A DNA stretch of 64,000 bases from Paracoccus halophilus (GTDB lineage: Bacteria; Pseudomonadota; Alphaproteobacteria; Rhodobacterales; Rhodobacteraceae). Shown here one piece after another: positions 18,858 to 27,432 of the stretch. Position 1 is the first letter of the stretch. Each line of letters begins with the position of its first letter. Location of the stretch: positions 1-64,000 of the forward strand of contig NZ_JRKN01000011.1 in NCBI RefSeq assembly GCF_000763905.1. The letters are read 5' to 3'. The position numbers and the translations under genes are program-made. The notes beneath the pieces are model-generated. The model had not been told where the DNA came from and ran no database searches. It saw only the letters and a list, made by a program, of their open reading frames with translations.

Positions 18858-19202
18858 CTACTGTGCCCTGCGGGCCGGATGCAGCGCCGCGTCCAGCCCC
18901 TGCATCATCACCTTCTTGGATTCGGAATAGGACCCGAGCAGATCCTTGATGATGACGCCGGCGGCATTGCCGTCATGGACCGATCGCTCACCCAGATCGC
19001 AAAGCGCGCCAAAGGCCGAAAAGCCCAGATTCCACGCACATCCCTTGAGGAAATGCAGATCCGTTTCCAGTTGCGCCGGATCGTCATGCGACAGGCGCAT
19101 CATCACGCCCTCGACCTCGTCAAGGAACAGCTCCAGAATCAGCCGGAATTCGTCCTCGCCGACTTCCCCCAGCAATTCCTCGATTCGGCTCCAATCCAGC
19201 AT
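18858..19202 (-). CDS. Hpt-domain phosphotransfer protein
   Basis: A single histidine-phosphotransfer domain of 114 residues, predicted as a four-helix bundle. His50 in LHFLKGCAWNLGF matches the HxxKG phosphorylation motif. There is no kinase or membrane region. The start at 19202 (MLDWSRIEELL) is favoured because GAAGG lies just upstream; a longer form starting at 19235 cannot be excluded. It is divergent, 118 bases away, from a receiver-SpoIIE phosphatase. The pairing suggests that the two exchange phosphate in one relay whose sensor kinase is elsewhere. Confidence 0.88.
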   Translation of the reverse strand: MLDWSRIEELLGEVGEDEFRLILELFLDEVEGVMMRLSHDDPAQLETDLHFLKGCAWNLGFSAFGALCDLGERSVHDGNAAGVIIKDLLGSYSESKKVMMQGLDAALHPARRAQ

Positions 19203-19320
19203 ATGCGGCCTTCGACAGTTTCGCCGCGCGAGCATAGCAGCGGATTCCCCAAGAACGCGTTAATCGCAAAAATTGTATCTATTAACGGAAGCTTCAATCA
19301 GGACGCGATAAACAGCCTGT

Positions 19321-20601
19321 ATGAAGATTGTCGACAGCCAGAGCGTGAAATCCGTGCCGCGAAGCGCGCGGCTGGTTCTGCTTGTCGATGACAGCCGCGC
19401 CCAGCGGCGTACCCTGGCCGTGCAGCTGATCCGCGCCGGCTACCACGTGATCGAGGCATCGAGCGGGGACCAGGCGATGACCATCTGCATCGAGCGCCGA
19501 CCCGACATCGTCATATCGGACTGGATGATGCCGGGCCAGACCGGGCTGGAATTCTGCCAATGGTTCCGCAACATGCAGGCGGATCGCTATGGCTATTTCA
19601 TCCTGCTGACCTCGCGAAACGACAAGAAGGACATCGCCGCCGGGCTGCGCGCGGGGGCGGATGAATTCCTGACCAAGCCGGTTTCCGGCGCCGAACTGCT
19701 GGCCCGCCTGTCAGCCAGCGAGCGCATCCTGCGGATGGAACAAAGCCTGCGCGAAACCAATGCCCAACTCAATGACACCCTGGCCAAGCTGCGCGAAACA
19801 CAGGCAGCCATCGACCGCGACCTGCGCGAGGCGCGGCGCCTGCAGCAAAGCCTGACGCGCGAACGAAACGGCCGCTTTGGCGAATTCGACCTGTCGCTGG
19901 TGATGCGACCGGCCGGGCATATCGGCGGCGACCTGGTCGGGTTCTTCCCGATAAATTCCACGCGGTTGGGCCTGTTCGCGCTGGATGTCGCGGGCCACGG
20001 CATCGCCGCCGCGCTGCTCAGCGCCAGGTTGGCGGCATTGCTGTCGGGGCCGACCGACCACAATATCGCGATGAGACTGACCGATAGCGGCCATTACGAG
20101 GCCCGCCCCCCGGCCGAGATCCTGCGTCATCTGAACAGCCTGATTCTGGACGAGTTGCGCACCGACACCTATTTCACCATGGTCTATGCCGATCTGGACT
20201 ACCTGAACGGCGATCTGCGGCTGGCGCAGGCGGGCCATCCCCATCCGCTGGTGCAGCGGGCCGATGGCGGGATCGAACAGATCGGCCATGGCGGGCTGCC
20301 GGTGGGCGTCTTCGCCGATGCCGAATTCGAGGAGGTGCAACTGACGCTGCATGCCGGCGACCGGCTCTTCATCACCTCGGACGGGCTGACCGAGACCGAA
20401 AACAGGCACGGCGGGACACTGGGAAACGAGGGGTTGCAGGCGATCCTGCGCACCAATGCGACCCTGCATGGCGATGCGCTGCTGGAATCCATCTGCTGGT
20501 CCGCCGCCCATTATGCCGAGGGACGGCTGAACGACGATGTCTCGGCCGTGCTGGTCGAACGACGACCGCCCTCGCCACCCGCGGCGCAGACGGGCTGCTA
20601 G
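19321..20601 (+). CDS. Response regulator with SpoIIE-type PP2C phosphatase output
   Basis: The protein has 426 residues. Residues 17-135 are a receiver domain with Asp23/Asp24, the phosphoacceptor Asp67 (VISDWMMPG) and the Lys of FLTKPVS. Residues 140-185 are a coiled coil (QSLRETNAQLNDTLAKL). Residues 190-420 are a SpoIIE/PP2C phosphatase with the metal-binding HIGGDLVGFF, LDVAGHGIAAALLSA, AQAGHPHPLV, TSDGLTE and LNDDVSAVLV. Such proteins (RsbU/RsbP-like) dephosphorylate an anti-sigma-factor antagonist and switch on a stress sigma factor. No STAS antagonist or anti-sigma kinase is nearby, so the target is elsewhere. The divergent Hpt protein is a likely phosphate donor. Confidence 0.92.
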   Translation: MKIVDSQSVKSVPRSARLVLLVDDSRAQRRTLAVQLIRAGYHVIEASSGDQAMTICIERRPDIVISDWMMPGQTGLEFCQWFRNMQADRYGYFILLTSRNDKKDIAAGLRAGADEFLTKPVSGAELLARLSASERILRMEQSLRETNAQLNDTLAKLRETQAAIDRDLREARRLQQSLTRERNGRFGEFDLSLVMRPAGHIGGDLVGFFPINSTRLGLFALDVAGHGIAAALLSARLAALLSGPTDHNIAMRLTDSGHYEARPPAEILRHLNSLILDELRTDTYFTMVYADLDYLNGDLRLAQAGHPHPLVQRADGGIEQIGHGGLPVGVFADAEFEEVQLTLHAGDRLFITSDGLTETENRHGGTLGNEGLQAILRTNATLHGDALLESICWSAAHYAEGRLNDDVSAVLVERRPPSPPAAQTGC

Positions 20602-21041
20602 TCACGCGCGCGACGGACCGCGCGCAGAAAGGCGCGCGCGCCGGGCTCGGCCAGCACCGCCTCGGCACGGGCCAGCGAAAGCCAATGCGCCTCATGTCCC
20701 GGCTCGCTCGGCGGACCGATACGGGAAACCGGGCGGGCAAGCCAGATCGTGCACAGTTTTTCCGCCCAGAAGCCATATTCCGGCATATAGCAATAGCGCC
20801 GGTACACCCCCAGCCGCCGCGCCCCGCCGATGCTCCAGCCGGTTTCCTCGCGTACTTCGCGATGCAGGGCGGCCAGAAAGGATTCGCCGGGATCGACGCC
20901 GCCGCCGGGCAGCTGGAACTCGGGCTCGGGCTGTTGCTGAAAGGTCAGCAGCGCCCGCCCGTCACGGATCAGCACCGCATAGGCGCCGGGGCGCGCGCGA
21001 TAGGCATGCCGTCCCGGTGGCGGTCCAAAACGTGGAATCAT
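20598..21041 (-). CDS. Nudix hydrolase
   Basis: The protein has 147 residues. A complete Nudix box is visible, GGVDPGESFLAALHREVREE followed by TGW (G-x5-E-x7-REVREETG), within a short alpha/beta protein (ALLTFQQQPEPEFQLPGGG). It hydrolyses a nucleoside diphosphate linked to another group; the substrate is unknown, with sanitation of a modified nucleotide or sugar-nucleotide equally possible. The start at 21041 follows a G-rich ribosome site (AAGGTGGGG); the longer frame runs through the tRNA gene and is not real. Its 3' end overlaps the convergent phosphatase gene by 4 bases. Confidence 0.88.
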   Translation of the reverse strand: MIPRFGPPPGRHAYRARPGAYAVLIRDGRALLTFQQQPEPEFQLPGGGVDPGESFLAALHREVREETGWSIGGARRLGVYRRYCYMPEYGFWAEKLCTIWLARPVSRIGPPSEPGHEAHWLSLARAEAVLAEPGARAFLRAVRRARD

Positions 21042-21158
21042 GCTGGCCCCCCCCACCTTATCGCCTTTGGCCGACCGGCACGGCAATGCAACGCCTGACT
21101 GCCGGTTACCCGCCCAATCCGCCCGCCGCAACGTCTGGAACAGCGCGCGAAAATGACA

Positions 21159-21192
21159 GAAGCCGCGCATCCCCGAAAGGTCGCGCGGCTTC
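21159..21192 (-). terminator. Terminator after tRNA-Leu
   Basis: A 10-bp perfect stem (GAAGCCGCGC at 21159-21168 with its complement at 21183-21192) begins 12 bases after the tRNA 3' end on the minus strand and is followed by TGTCATTTTC. Confidence 0.6.
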
Positions 21193-21203
21193 CTGCCGAA
21201 CAA

Positions 21204-21288
21204 TGGTGCCCAGGAGAGGACTCGAACCTCCACGCCTTGCGGCACACGGACCTGAACCGTGCGCGTCTACCAATTCCGCCACCTGGGC
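21204..21288 (-). tRNA. tRNA-Leu(CAG)
   Basis: An 85-nt cloverleaf read on the minus strand: acceptor GCCCAGG/CCTGGGC, D-arm with AATTGGTAGACGC, anticodon loop TTCAGGT on a CACGG/CCGTG stem (anticodon CAG, reads CUG), the long class II variable arm typical of Leu, and a T-arm GAGG-TTCGAGT-CCTC. Discriminator A and an encoded CCA end at 21204. Confidence 0.96.
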
Positions 21289-21515
21289 AGGTCGCGTGAG
21301 CGGGGTGATTAAGCCCAGCCGCGGGGAGTGTCAACGGGGTTCGGAAAGAATTTCGCAGCCCGCAGGTTTTTCCCGACGCTCCGGATTTCCGCCACTCCTG
21401 CCCCGATGCGCAAGGCAAGCTGTATATTCGTCGAGCTTGCCGCGAACCATGCGGCGGGTTTATAACTTCCGAAGGGTCAACCTGTTGTTATGAGTTTCCT
21501 TTAGACTGGATTTCC

Positions 21516-23102
21516 ATGGATGATTTAACTTCCCGCGAATGGGATGCCATCGTGATCGGAACCGGTGTCGGGGGTGGGTCCGTCGGTCGCAGCCTTGCCG
21601 AGGCCGGCCTTTCGGTCCTGTTTGTCGAAAAGGGGCCCGATCTGGGTGACGAGCCGCCGATGGCGCTGGAGATCGGCGACAGCGATCCCGCCCACCGCCT
21701 TGCCCGCGGGGCATGGCCGCGTCTGCTTGAATTCGAACTGGACGGCAGGCAGATCGAAACCGATGGCATGGTCGGCGCCGCCGTCGGCGGCACCTCTATA
21801 TACTATGCCGCCACGCTGGAGCGCCCCGAACGCCACGACCTCGAGCCGGTCGAGGGGCGACCGCATCCGACGGGCGGCTGGGTCGTCGGCCATGACGCCT
21901 TTCGCCCATGGTTCGAGGCGGCCGAGCGGAATTTCCACATCAATGGCGAGATCGATCCGCTGGCCTCGGAGCGGGGCGAGTTGCCGCCGCCGCTAGAACC
22001 CCTGCCCGCCTCGGACGCCGCGCTGATCGCCGATCTGCGCCGCACCGGCATGCACCCCTATCGCACGCATATGGCGACGCGGCTGGCACCCGCCAGCGAC
22101 GGCGCCGCGCCGCAGGTGCAGAAGATGCACGGGCGCTCGGCCGGGGTGACCCCGGCGCTGAAGACCGGGCGCGCGGCACTGATCGACCGCTGCACCGTCA
22201 CCCGGATCGAGGCCGATGGCCGGGCGGTCACCGGCCTGACCTGCCTGCGCGACGGGCAAAGCCTGACCCTGCGCGCCCGGCGCTATGTCCTGTCGGCCGG
22301 CGGGCTGGGCTCGCCCACGCTGATGCTGCGTTCGGCCAGCGAATATTGGCCCGGAGGGCTGGGCAACCGCCATGATCTGGTCGGGCGCAACCTGATGTTC
22401 CACCTGAGCGAGATCCTGGCGCTGTGGACCCGCGACGCGCACAGGGACCTGACCGCGATGCGCTCGATCAGCATGCGCGATCTGTACTACATGCATGGCC
22501 AGCGTTTCGGCACGGTGCAATCCATGGGGCTGACGGCGGGCTACGGCGAAATCCTCTATGCGATGCAGAAGCGTTTCGACCTGTCATCGCTGCGCCGGGT
22601 CCGCATGCTGCGGCACGGGCTGCGCATCCCGGCCGTGGTCGCGACCCGGGCCATGGGCAAGGCGAAACTGTTCGTCGGCGTGCTCGAGGACCTGCCCTAC
22701 AGCCATAACCGCGTCCTGCCCGACCCTGACGATGGCGAACGGCTGCGCTTTCACTATCACATCGCCGATGAACTGCATCAGCGGCGCGCGGCCTTTCGCG
22801 CCGCCTTGCGGCGGGCCTTCCAGCCGCATCGCGCAATGTTTACCACCACCGCCCCGGAGCTGAACTTCGCCCATCCCTGCGGCACGCTGCGCTTTGGCAA
22901 GGATGAGAAGGCCAGCGTTCTCGATGCCGATTGCAGGGTGCACGGGCTGGAGAACCTGTATGTGGCGGACAGTTCGTTCATGCCGACCTCGAACGGGGTC
23001 AATCCCAGCCTGACCATCGCCGCGAATGCGCTGCGCGTGGGCGCACGCATTGCCGCCGAGATGCAGCCGCGACTTGCCGCTGTCAGCAGCCTTGGCTATT
23101 GA
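21516..23102 (+). CDS. GMC-family FAD oxidoreductase
   Basis: The protein has 528 residues. The FAD-binding [21 protein letters not shown] is at the N-terminus (residues 11-35) with no signal peptide. A second nucleotide-contact block [16 protein letters not shown] is around residue 90. The C-terminal GMC domain ends with [31 protein letters not shown] and [10 protein letters not shown], which carry the catalytic His and Asn. GMC enzymes oxidise alcohols or sugars such as choline, glucose or long-chain alcohols; the substrate is not evident. No cytochrome or small subunit of a gluconate-dehydrogenase type is adjacent. It sits 33 bases before the NDUFA9-like gene. Confidence 0.88.
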   Translation: MDDLTSREWDAIVIGTGVGGGSVGRSLAEAGLSVLFVEKGPDLGDEPPMALEIGDSDPAHRLARGAWPRLLEFELDGRQIETDGMVGAAVGGTSIYYAATLERPERHDLEPVEGRPHPTGGWVVGHDAFRPWFEAAERNFHINGEIDPLASERGELPPPLEPLPASDAALIADLRRTGMHPYRTHMATRLAPASDGAAPQVQKMHGRSAGVTPALKTGRAALIDRCTVTRIEADGRAVTGLTCLRDGQSLTLRARRYVLSAGGLGSPTLMLRSASEYWPGGLGNRHDLVGRNLMFHLSEILALWTRDAHRDLTAMRSISMRDLYYMHGQRFGTVQSMGLTAGYGEILYAMQKRFDLSSLRRVRMLRHGLRIPAVVATRAMGKAKLFVGVLEDLPYSHNRVLPDPDDGERLRFHYHIADELHQRRAAFRAALRRAFQPHRAMFTTTAPELNFAHPCGTLRFGKDEKASVLDADCRVHGLENLYVADSSFMPTSNGVNPSLTIAANALRVGARIAAEMQPRLAAVSSLGY

Positions 23103-23134
23103 ACGGACGATCACCGCAACAGGGAACGACCGCC

Positions 23135-24127
23135 ATGTCTGCAGCCAAGCTTGTGACCATCTACGGGGGATCGGGGTTCCTGGGCCGACAGATCGCGCGC
23201 ATATTCGCCGCGCAGGGCTGGCGCGTCCGTGTCGCCGTCCGCCGCCCGAACCAGGCCGGCGTGGTGCGCACCTATGGCGTTCCTGGCCAGATCGAGCCGG
23301 TGCCCTGCAATATCCGCGACGATCTGTCGGTGACCGCCGCCATGGCGGGCGCCGATGCGGTGATCAACTGCGTCGGCATCCTGGTGCGCGAAGGCAGGAA
23401 CACCTTCGACGCCATCCACGAAGAGGCTGCCGGCCGGATCGCGCGCATCGCCGCAGAGACCGGCGTCAGGCGGTTCGTCCATGTCTCGGCGCTTGGCGCG
23501 GACCCGGAATCGGACAGCCGCTATGCCGCCTCGAAAGGCCGGGGCGAGGCGCTCGTGCTGGCGCACCGCCCCGATGCGGTGATCCTGCGCCCCTCGGTCA
23601 TCTTCGGCCCGGACGACAATTTCTACAACCGCCTCGGCGCCATGACCCGGTTCGGGCCGATCCTGCTTGTGCCCGGTGCCGAGACGCAGATGCAGCCGGT
23701 CTATGTGATGGATGTCGCCCAGGCGGCCTATCTGGCGGGCTCGGGTCAGGCGGAACCGGGTATCTATGAACTGGGCGGCCCCGATGTGCTGACCATGCGC
23801 GACATCGCGCGGCAGGTGCTGAAAGCGACCGGCCGCCGCCGCGCCATCATCGGCATGCCGCATTGGCTGGCCGGCGCCATGGGCCTGGTTCTGGATGCGG
23901 GACAGACGGTGACCGGCGGCTTGCTGACCAACCGCGTCATGACGCGCGATCAGGCCCGCACGCTGCGCGCGCCCAACCGCGTGACCGGGGAGGTCAGGAC
24001 ATTCGCCGATCTGGGGATCGCGCCCATCGCGGCGGCCGCAGTGATCGACGAATATCTCTGGCGCTTCCGGCCCTCGGGCCAATACGAGGCGATCACCGCA
24101 TCGGCAAAGAACCTGCGCGACGACTGA
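23135..24127 (+). CDS. NDUFA9-like NAD(P)-binding protein of complex I type
   Basis: The protein has 330 residues and an atypical short-chain-dehydrogenase fold. [16 protein letters not shown] is the dinucleotide-binding glycine loop; VNCVGIL-like [13 protein letters not shown] and [24 protein letters not shown] are typical of the NDUFA9 (39 kDa) family. In alphaproteobacteria this protein can associate with NADH:ubiquinone oxidoreductase, where it supports assembly or binds NADPH. The ATG at 23135 gives the family start; the open frame upstream overlaps the GMC gene. Its stop overlaps the uppP start (TGATG), so the two are coupled. No other complex I gene is in this window. Confidence 0.9.
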   Translation: MSAAKLVTIYGGSGFLGRQIARIFAAQGWRVRVAVRRPNQAGVVRTYGVPGQIEPVPCNIRDDLSVTAAMAGADAVINCVGILVREGRNTFDAIHEEAAGRIARIAAETGVRRFVHVSALGADPESDSRYAASKGRGEALVLAHRPDAVILRPSVIFGPDDNFYNRLGAMTRFGPILLVPGAETQMQPVYVMDVAQAAYLAGSGQAEPGIYELGGPDVLTMRDIARQVLKATGRRRAIIGMPHWLAGAMGLVLDAGQTVTGGLLTNRVMTRDQARTLRAPNRVTGEVRTFADLGIAPIAAAAVIDEYLWRFRPSGQYEAITASAKNLRDD

Positions 24128-24930
24128 TGGACCGCAATACCCTTGTCGCCGCCGCCCTCGGACTGCTGGAAGGGCTGACTGAGTTCATTCCCGTGTCCTC
24201 GACCGGCCATGTGCTGCTGGCGGGCTATTTCCTGGGCTTCGATTCGCCCGGCCGCGCCTTCGAGGTGCTGATCCAGCTGGGCGCGATCATGGCGATCCTG
24301 GGCGTCTATGCGACGCGGCTGTGGACGATCTTTGCCAGCGCGCCGCGTGATCCGCGCGCCCGGCGCTTTATCGCCGCCGTGCTGCTGGCCTTTCTGCCCG
24401 CCGCGGTGATCGGGGTTCTGGCGCACCGGGTAATCAAGGAAATCCTGTTCGAGACCCCGGTGCTGATCGCCTCGATGCTGATCCTCGGCGGCGTGGTGCT
24501 GCTGTTCGTGGACCGGATGGCCACCCGGCCACGCTATCACGCGGCCGAGGATTTTCCGCTGCCGATGGCCCTTGGCATCGGCCTGATCCAGACGCTGGCG
24601 ATGATTCCCGGCGTCTCGCGTTCGGGGGCGACCATCGTCGGCGCGCTGCTTCTGGGCGCGAACAAGCGCTCTGCCGCCGAGTTCAGCTTTTTTCTGTCGA
24701 TGCCGACGATGCTGGGCGCTTTTGTCTATGACCTTTACAAGAATCGGGACATTCTGGACGTGGCGGCGGTGGGAAATATCGCCGTCGGCTTTGCCTGCGC
24801 CTTTGTGGCGGCGGTGATCGTGGTGCGCTGGCTGCTGAATTACGTCTCGGCGCATGGCTACGCGCTGTTCGCCTGGTGGCGAATCATTGTCGGAAGCGTG
24901 GTTCTGCTGGCCCTTTGGGTAGGTAGGTAA
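24127..24930 (+). CDS. uppP: Undecaprenyl-diphosphatase
   Basis: Recycles the cell-wall lipid carrier by removing one phosphate from undecaprenyl diphosphate at the membrane. The protein has 267 residues and about 8 membrane helices. Both family signatures are present: [16 protein letters not shown] near the N-terminus with the catalytic Glu, and [17 protein letters not shown] in the middle with the essential Arg. It overlaps the NDUFA9-like gene by one base (TGATG), implying translational coupling. Loss or overexpression of this family alters bacitracin resistance. Confidence 0.95.
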   Translation: MDRNTLVAAALGLLEGLTEFIPVSSTGHVLLAGYFLGFDSPGRAFEVLIQLGAIMAILGVYATRLWTIFASAPRDPRARRFIAAVLLAFLPAAVIGVLAHRVIKEILFETPVLIASMLILGGVVLLFVDRMATRPRYHAAEDFPLPMALGIGLIQTLAMIPGVSRSGATIVGALLLGANKRSAAEFSFFLSMPTMLGAFVYDLYKNRDILDVAAVGNIAVGFACAFVAAVIVVRWLLNYVSAHGYALFAWWRIIVGSVVLLALWVGR

Positions 24931-25081
24931 TGATTTCTGACCTTTTTGTAGCCATTGCGGCCTGAGATTCACGGCGCCGGACCAAAAAATCGCTAATTAC
25001 GTCAGCATTGCTTACTTTTATTTGACTGCCATCTGACTTATCACGCTGCTCAGACCCCTCGTCACCGAAGGAAGCGCAGCC

Positions 25082-26566
25082 ATGGCCACGCAAAAGATGC
25101 TCAAATTCGTCACAGTCGGGCGCGAGATGCCTGAAAAGCGTGACGCGGCATCCCGGTCCGAGGATTTTCACGAAATCTATCGCGAATTCGCCGCGGCCAA
25201 GGCCAGCGAACAGGCCAGCCGTTGCAGCCAATGCGGCGTGCCCTATTGCCAGACCCATTGCCCGCTCCACAACAACATCCCCGACTGGCTGCGCCTGACC
25301 GCCGAGGGGCGCACACAGGAAGCCTATCTGCGCAGCCAGGAGACCAATACCTTCCCGGAAATCTGCGGCCGCATCTGCCCGCAGGATCGCCTGTGCGAAG
25401 GCAATTGCGTCATCGAGCAATCCGGCCACGGCACCGTCACCATCGGCGCGATCGAGAAATACATCACCGACACTGCATGGGAGGAAGGCTGGGTCCAGCC
25501 CATCGCCCCGCTTCAGGAACGCCCCGAATCCATCGGCATCATCGGCGCCGGGCCGGGCGGGCTGGCCGCCGCCGACCGGCTGCGCCGCATGGGCTTTCAG
25601 GTCACCGTCTATGACCGCCACGACCGCGCCGGCGGGCTGATGATCTATGGCATTCCCGGCTTCAAGCTGGAAAAACACGTGGTCGAGCGCCGCAACCGGC
25701 AGTTGGCCGATGGCGGCGTGGAATTCGTGCTGAACGCCAATGTCGGCGAGGATATCAGCTTTGACGCCATTCGCGGCAAGCATGACGCGGTGCTGATCGC
25801 GACCGGCGTCTACAAGACCCGCGATCTGGATATCGACAATGCCGAGGCGCGCGGCGTGGTCCGGGCGCTGGATTACCTGACCGCCTCGAACCGGGTCGAT
25901 CTGGGCGACGAGATCCCCGATTACGAAGATGGCGAACTGAACGCCCGCGGCAAGCGCGTCATCGTCATCGGCGGCGGCGACACCGCCATGGATTGCGTGC
26001 GCACGGCGATCCGGCAGGGCGCGCAATCGGTGAAATGCCTGTATCGCCGCGACCGCGCGAACATGCCCGGCAGCCAGCGCGAGGTCCAGAACGCCGAGGA
26101 AGAGGGCGTCGAATTCGTCTGGCTCTCTGCCCCCGGCGCCTTTGCCGGCCATGTCACCGGCGAGGCGATGGCCGCGCAAGAGGTGGACGTGGACGGCGAC
26201 CCGGCCATCGCCTCGGTCCGGGTGCAGAAGATGCGGCTGGGTCCGCCCGATGTCAGCGGCCGCCAGTCGCCCGAACTGATCGAGGGCGCCGATTACGACG
26301 AGCCCGCCGATCTGGTCATCAAGGCGCTTGGCTTCGAGCCCGAGGACCTGCCCCGGCTCTGGGGCGTCGAGGGGCTGGAGGTCACCCGCTGGGGCACGAT
26401 CAGGGCCGATTACCAGACCCATATGACCAGCCTGCCCGGCGTCTATGCCGTGGGCGACATCGTGCGCGGCGCCTCACTGGTGGTCTGGGCGATCCGCGAC
26501 GGGCGCGAGGCTGCCGACAGCATCGCAAACTGGCTGGTCGATTCCGCGCGTATCGCCGCCGAATAG
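25082..26566 (+). CDS. gltD: Glutamate synthase small subunit
   Basis: Beta subunit of NADPH-dependent glutamate synthase; passes electrons from NADPH through FAD and iron-sulfur clusters to GltB. The protein has 494 residues. The N-terminal cysteine-rich region (CSQCGVPYCQTHCPLHN, then CGRICPQDRLCEGNCVI) binds clusters. IGIIGAGPGGLAAADRLRR binds FAD and VIVIGGGDTAMDCVRTA binds NADPH. The C-terminal GVYAVGDIVRG is typical. A GAAGGAAG ribosome site precedes the ATG, and the 151-base AT-richer gap before it probably holds the promoter of the gltD - unknown - gltB operon. Confidence 0.95.
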   Translation: MATQKMLKFVTVGREMPEKRDAASRSEDFHEIYREFAAAKASEQASRCSQCGVPYCQTHCPLHNNIPDWLRLTAEGRTQEAYLRSQETNTFPEICGRICPQDRLCEGNCVIEQSGHGTVTIGAIEKYITDTAWEEGWVQPIAPLQERPESIGIIGAGPGGLAAADRLRRMGFQVTVYDRHDRAGGLMIYGIPGFKLEKHVVERRNRQLADGGVEFVLNANVGEDISFDAIRGKHDAVLIATGVYKTRDLDIDNAEARGVVRALDYLTASNRVDLGDEIPDYEDGELNARGKRVIVIGGGDTAMDCVRTAIRQGAQSVKCLYRRDRANMPGSQREVQNAEEEGVEFVWLSAPGAFAGHVTGEAMAAQEVDVDGDPAIASVRVQKMRLGPPDVSGRQSPELIEGADYDEPADLVIKALGFEPEDLPRLWGVEGLEVTRWGTIRADYQTHMTSLPGVYAVGDIVRGASLVVWAIRDGREAADSIANWLVDSARIAAE

Positions 26567-26577
26567 GGGATGTGACC

Positions 26578-27354
26578 ATGACGCATGATATCGACACGGC
26601 CCGCATGCAGCGCGCGCCAGGCCCGCGCGGCCTGACCGCGATGGCAGGCTTCGCGGGAATGGCAGTGCTGCTGACCATTTTCGCGCCGCCCGCCATGGCC
26701 GCGGTCTTCACCCCGCCCGAGGGCTGCACGCTGGAGATCACCATCCAGAACCGCGGCTGCACGGTTTCGCAGCATTACCGCTGCTCGGCCGACACGCCGG
26801 GCGATCAGCGCGTCACCATCTTTACCCCGGAAGGTCCGGTCTATCAGTCGCGCATCGACCGCGAGACGCGCTGGATGGAAAGCACCAACCTGCGCAACGG
26901 CATCCGCGACGTGCTGGAGGCGCGGGCGGCGGATCACGCCTCGTTCTCGACCCTGATCGAGACCGGGCGCGACGATTTCGATTTCTGGACCCTGTCGAAT
27001 GACGGCCAGCGGCTGCGCCATGTCGGCCGGGACGAACTGCCCGGCGAAAGCGTGACCATCGACGGCGTGGCGCTGGAGATCACCCGCTTCGAGCTGACCA
27101 CCTTCAGCGAAACCGGCGAGGCGCTGATCCGGCGCGAGGGGCAGCAGTTCATCAGCCGCGCCCATGGCCGCTTCTATGGCGGGGTCGAGCGCTCCGAGGA
27201 CTGGACCGGCATGGTCGAGGAATCGAATGACAGCCCGGTCACCTTCAGCTTTCCAGGCGAGGCGGGCTTTGGCGCGACCACGCCGGAATATGATTGCGAC
27301 CTGCAGATGGTCCACCTGCATCGCCCAGCCGAAACCGCCCGGATTGACGGGTAA
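26578..27354 (+). CDS. Uncharacterised exported protein inside the gltDB locus
   Basis: The protein has 258 residues and I do not recognise a family. The N-terminus has a long polar stretch then a hydrophobic segment (AMAGFAGMAVLLTIFAPPAM) ending in AMA, a probable signal peptide with cleavage near residue 41; an alternative start at Met22 would make it more compact. The mature part is beta-rich with three cysteines close together (EGCTLEI, RGCTVSQHYRC) and one near the C-terminus (YDCDLQMVHL), suggesting disulfides in the periplasm. It lies 11 bases after gltD and 78 before gltB. The placement is, as far as I recall, shared by relatives, but a role in glutamate synthesis is hard to see for a periplasmic protein. 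Confidence 0.75.
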   Translation: MTHDIDTARMQRAPGPRGLTAMAGFAGMAVLLTIFAPPAMAAVFTPPEGCTLEITIQNRGCTVSQHYRCSADTPGDQRVTIFTPEGPVYQSRIDRETRWMESTNLRNGIRDVLEARAADHASFSTLIETGRDDFDFWTLSNDGQRLRHVGRDELPGESVTIDGVALEITRFELTTFSETGEALIRREGQQFISRAHGRFYGGVERSEDWTGMVEESNDSPVTFSFPGEAGFGATTPEYDCDLQMVHLHRPAETARIDG

Positions 27355-27432
27355 GACCGACAACAAGACCACCAGTGCGCGACAGGGCGGCCTGCCCCGC
27401 ATCAACGCATCTCTGGTTCAGGAGACAAGACC

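Noticed and set aside
21204..21288. tRNA-Leu as an attachment site for an integrated element
   Set aside because: No integrase gene and no repeated tRNA 3' end were found nearby; the AT-rich island lies 12 kb away.
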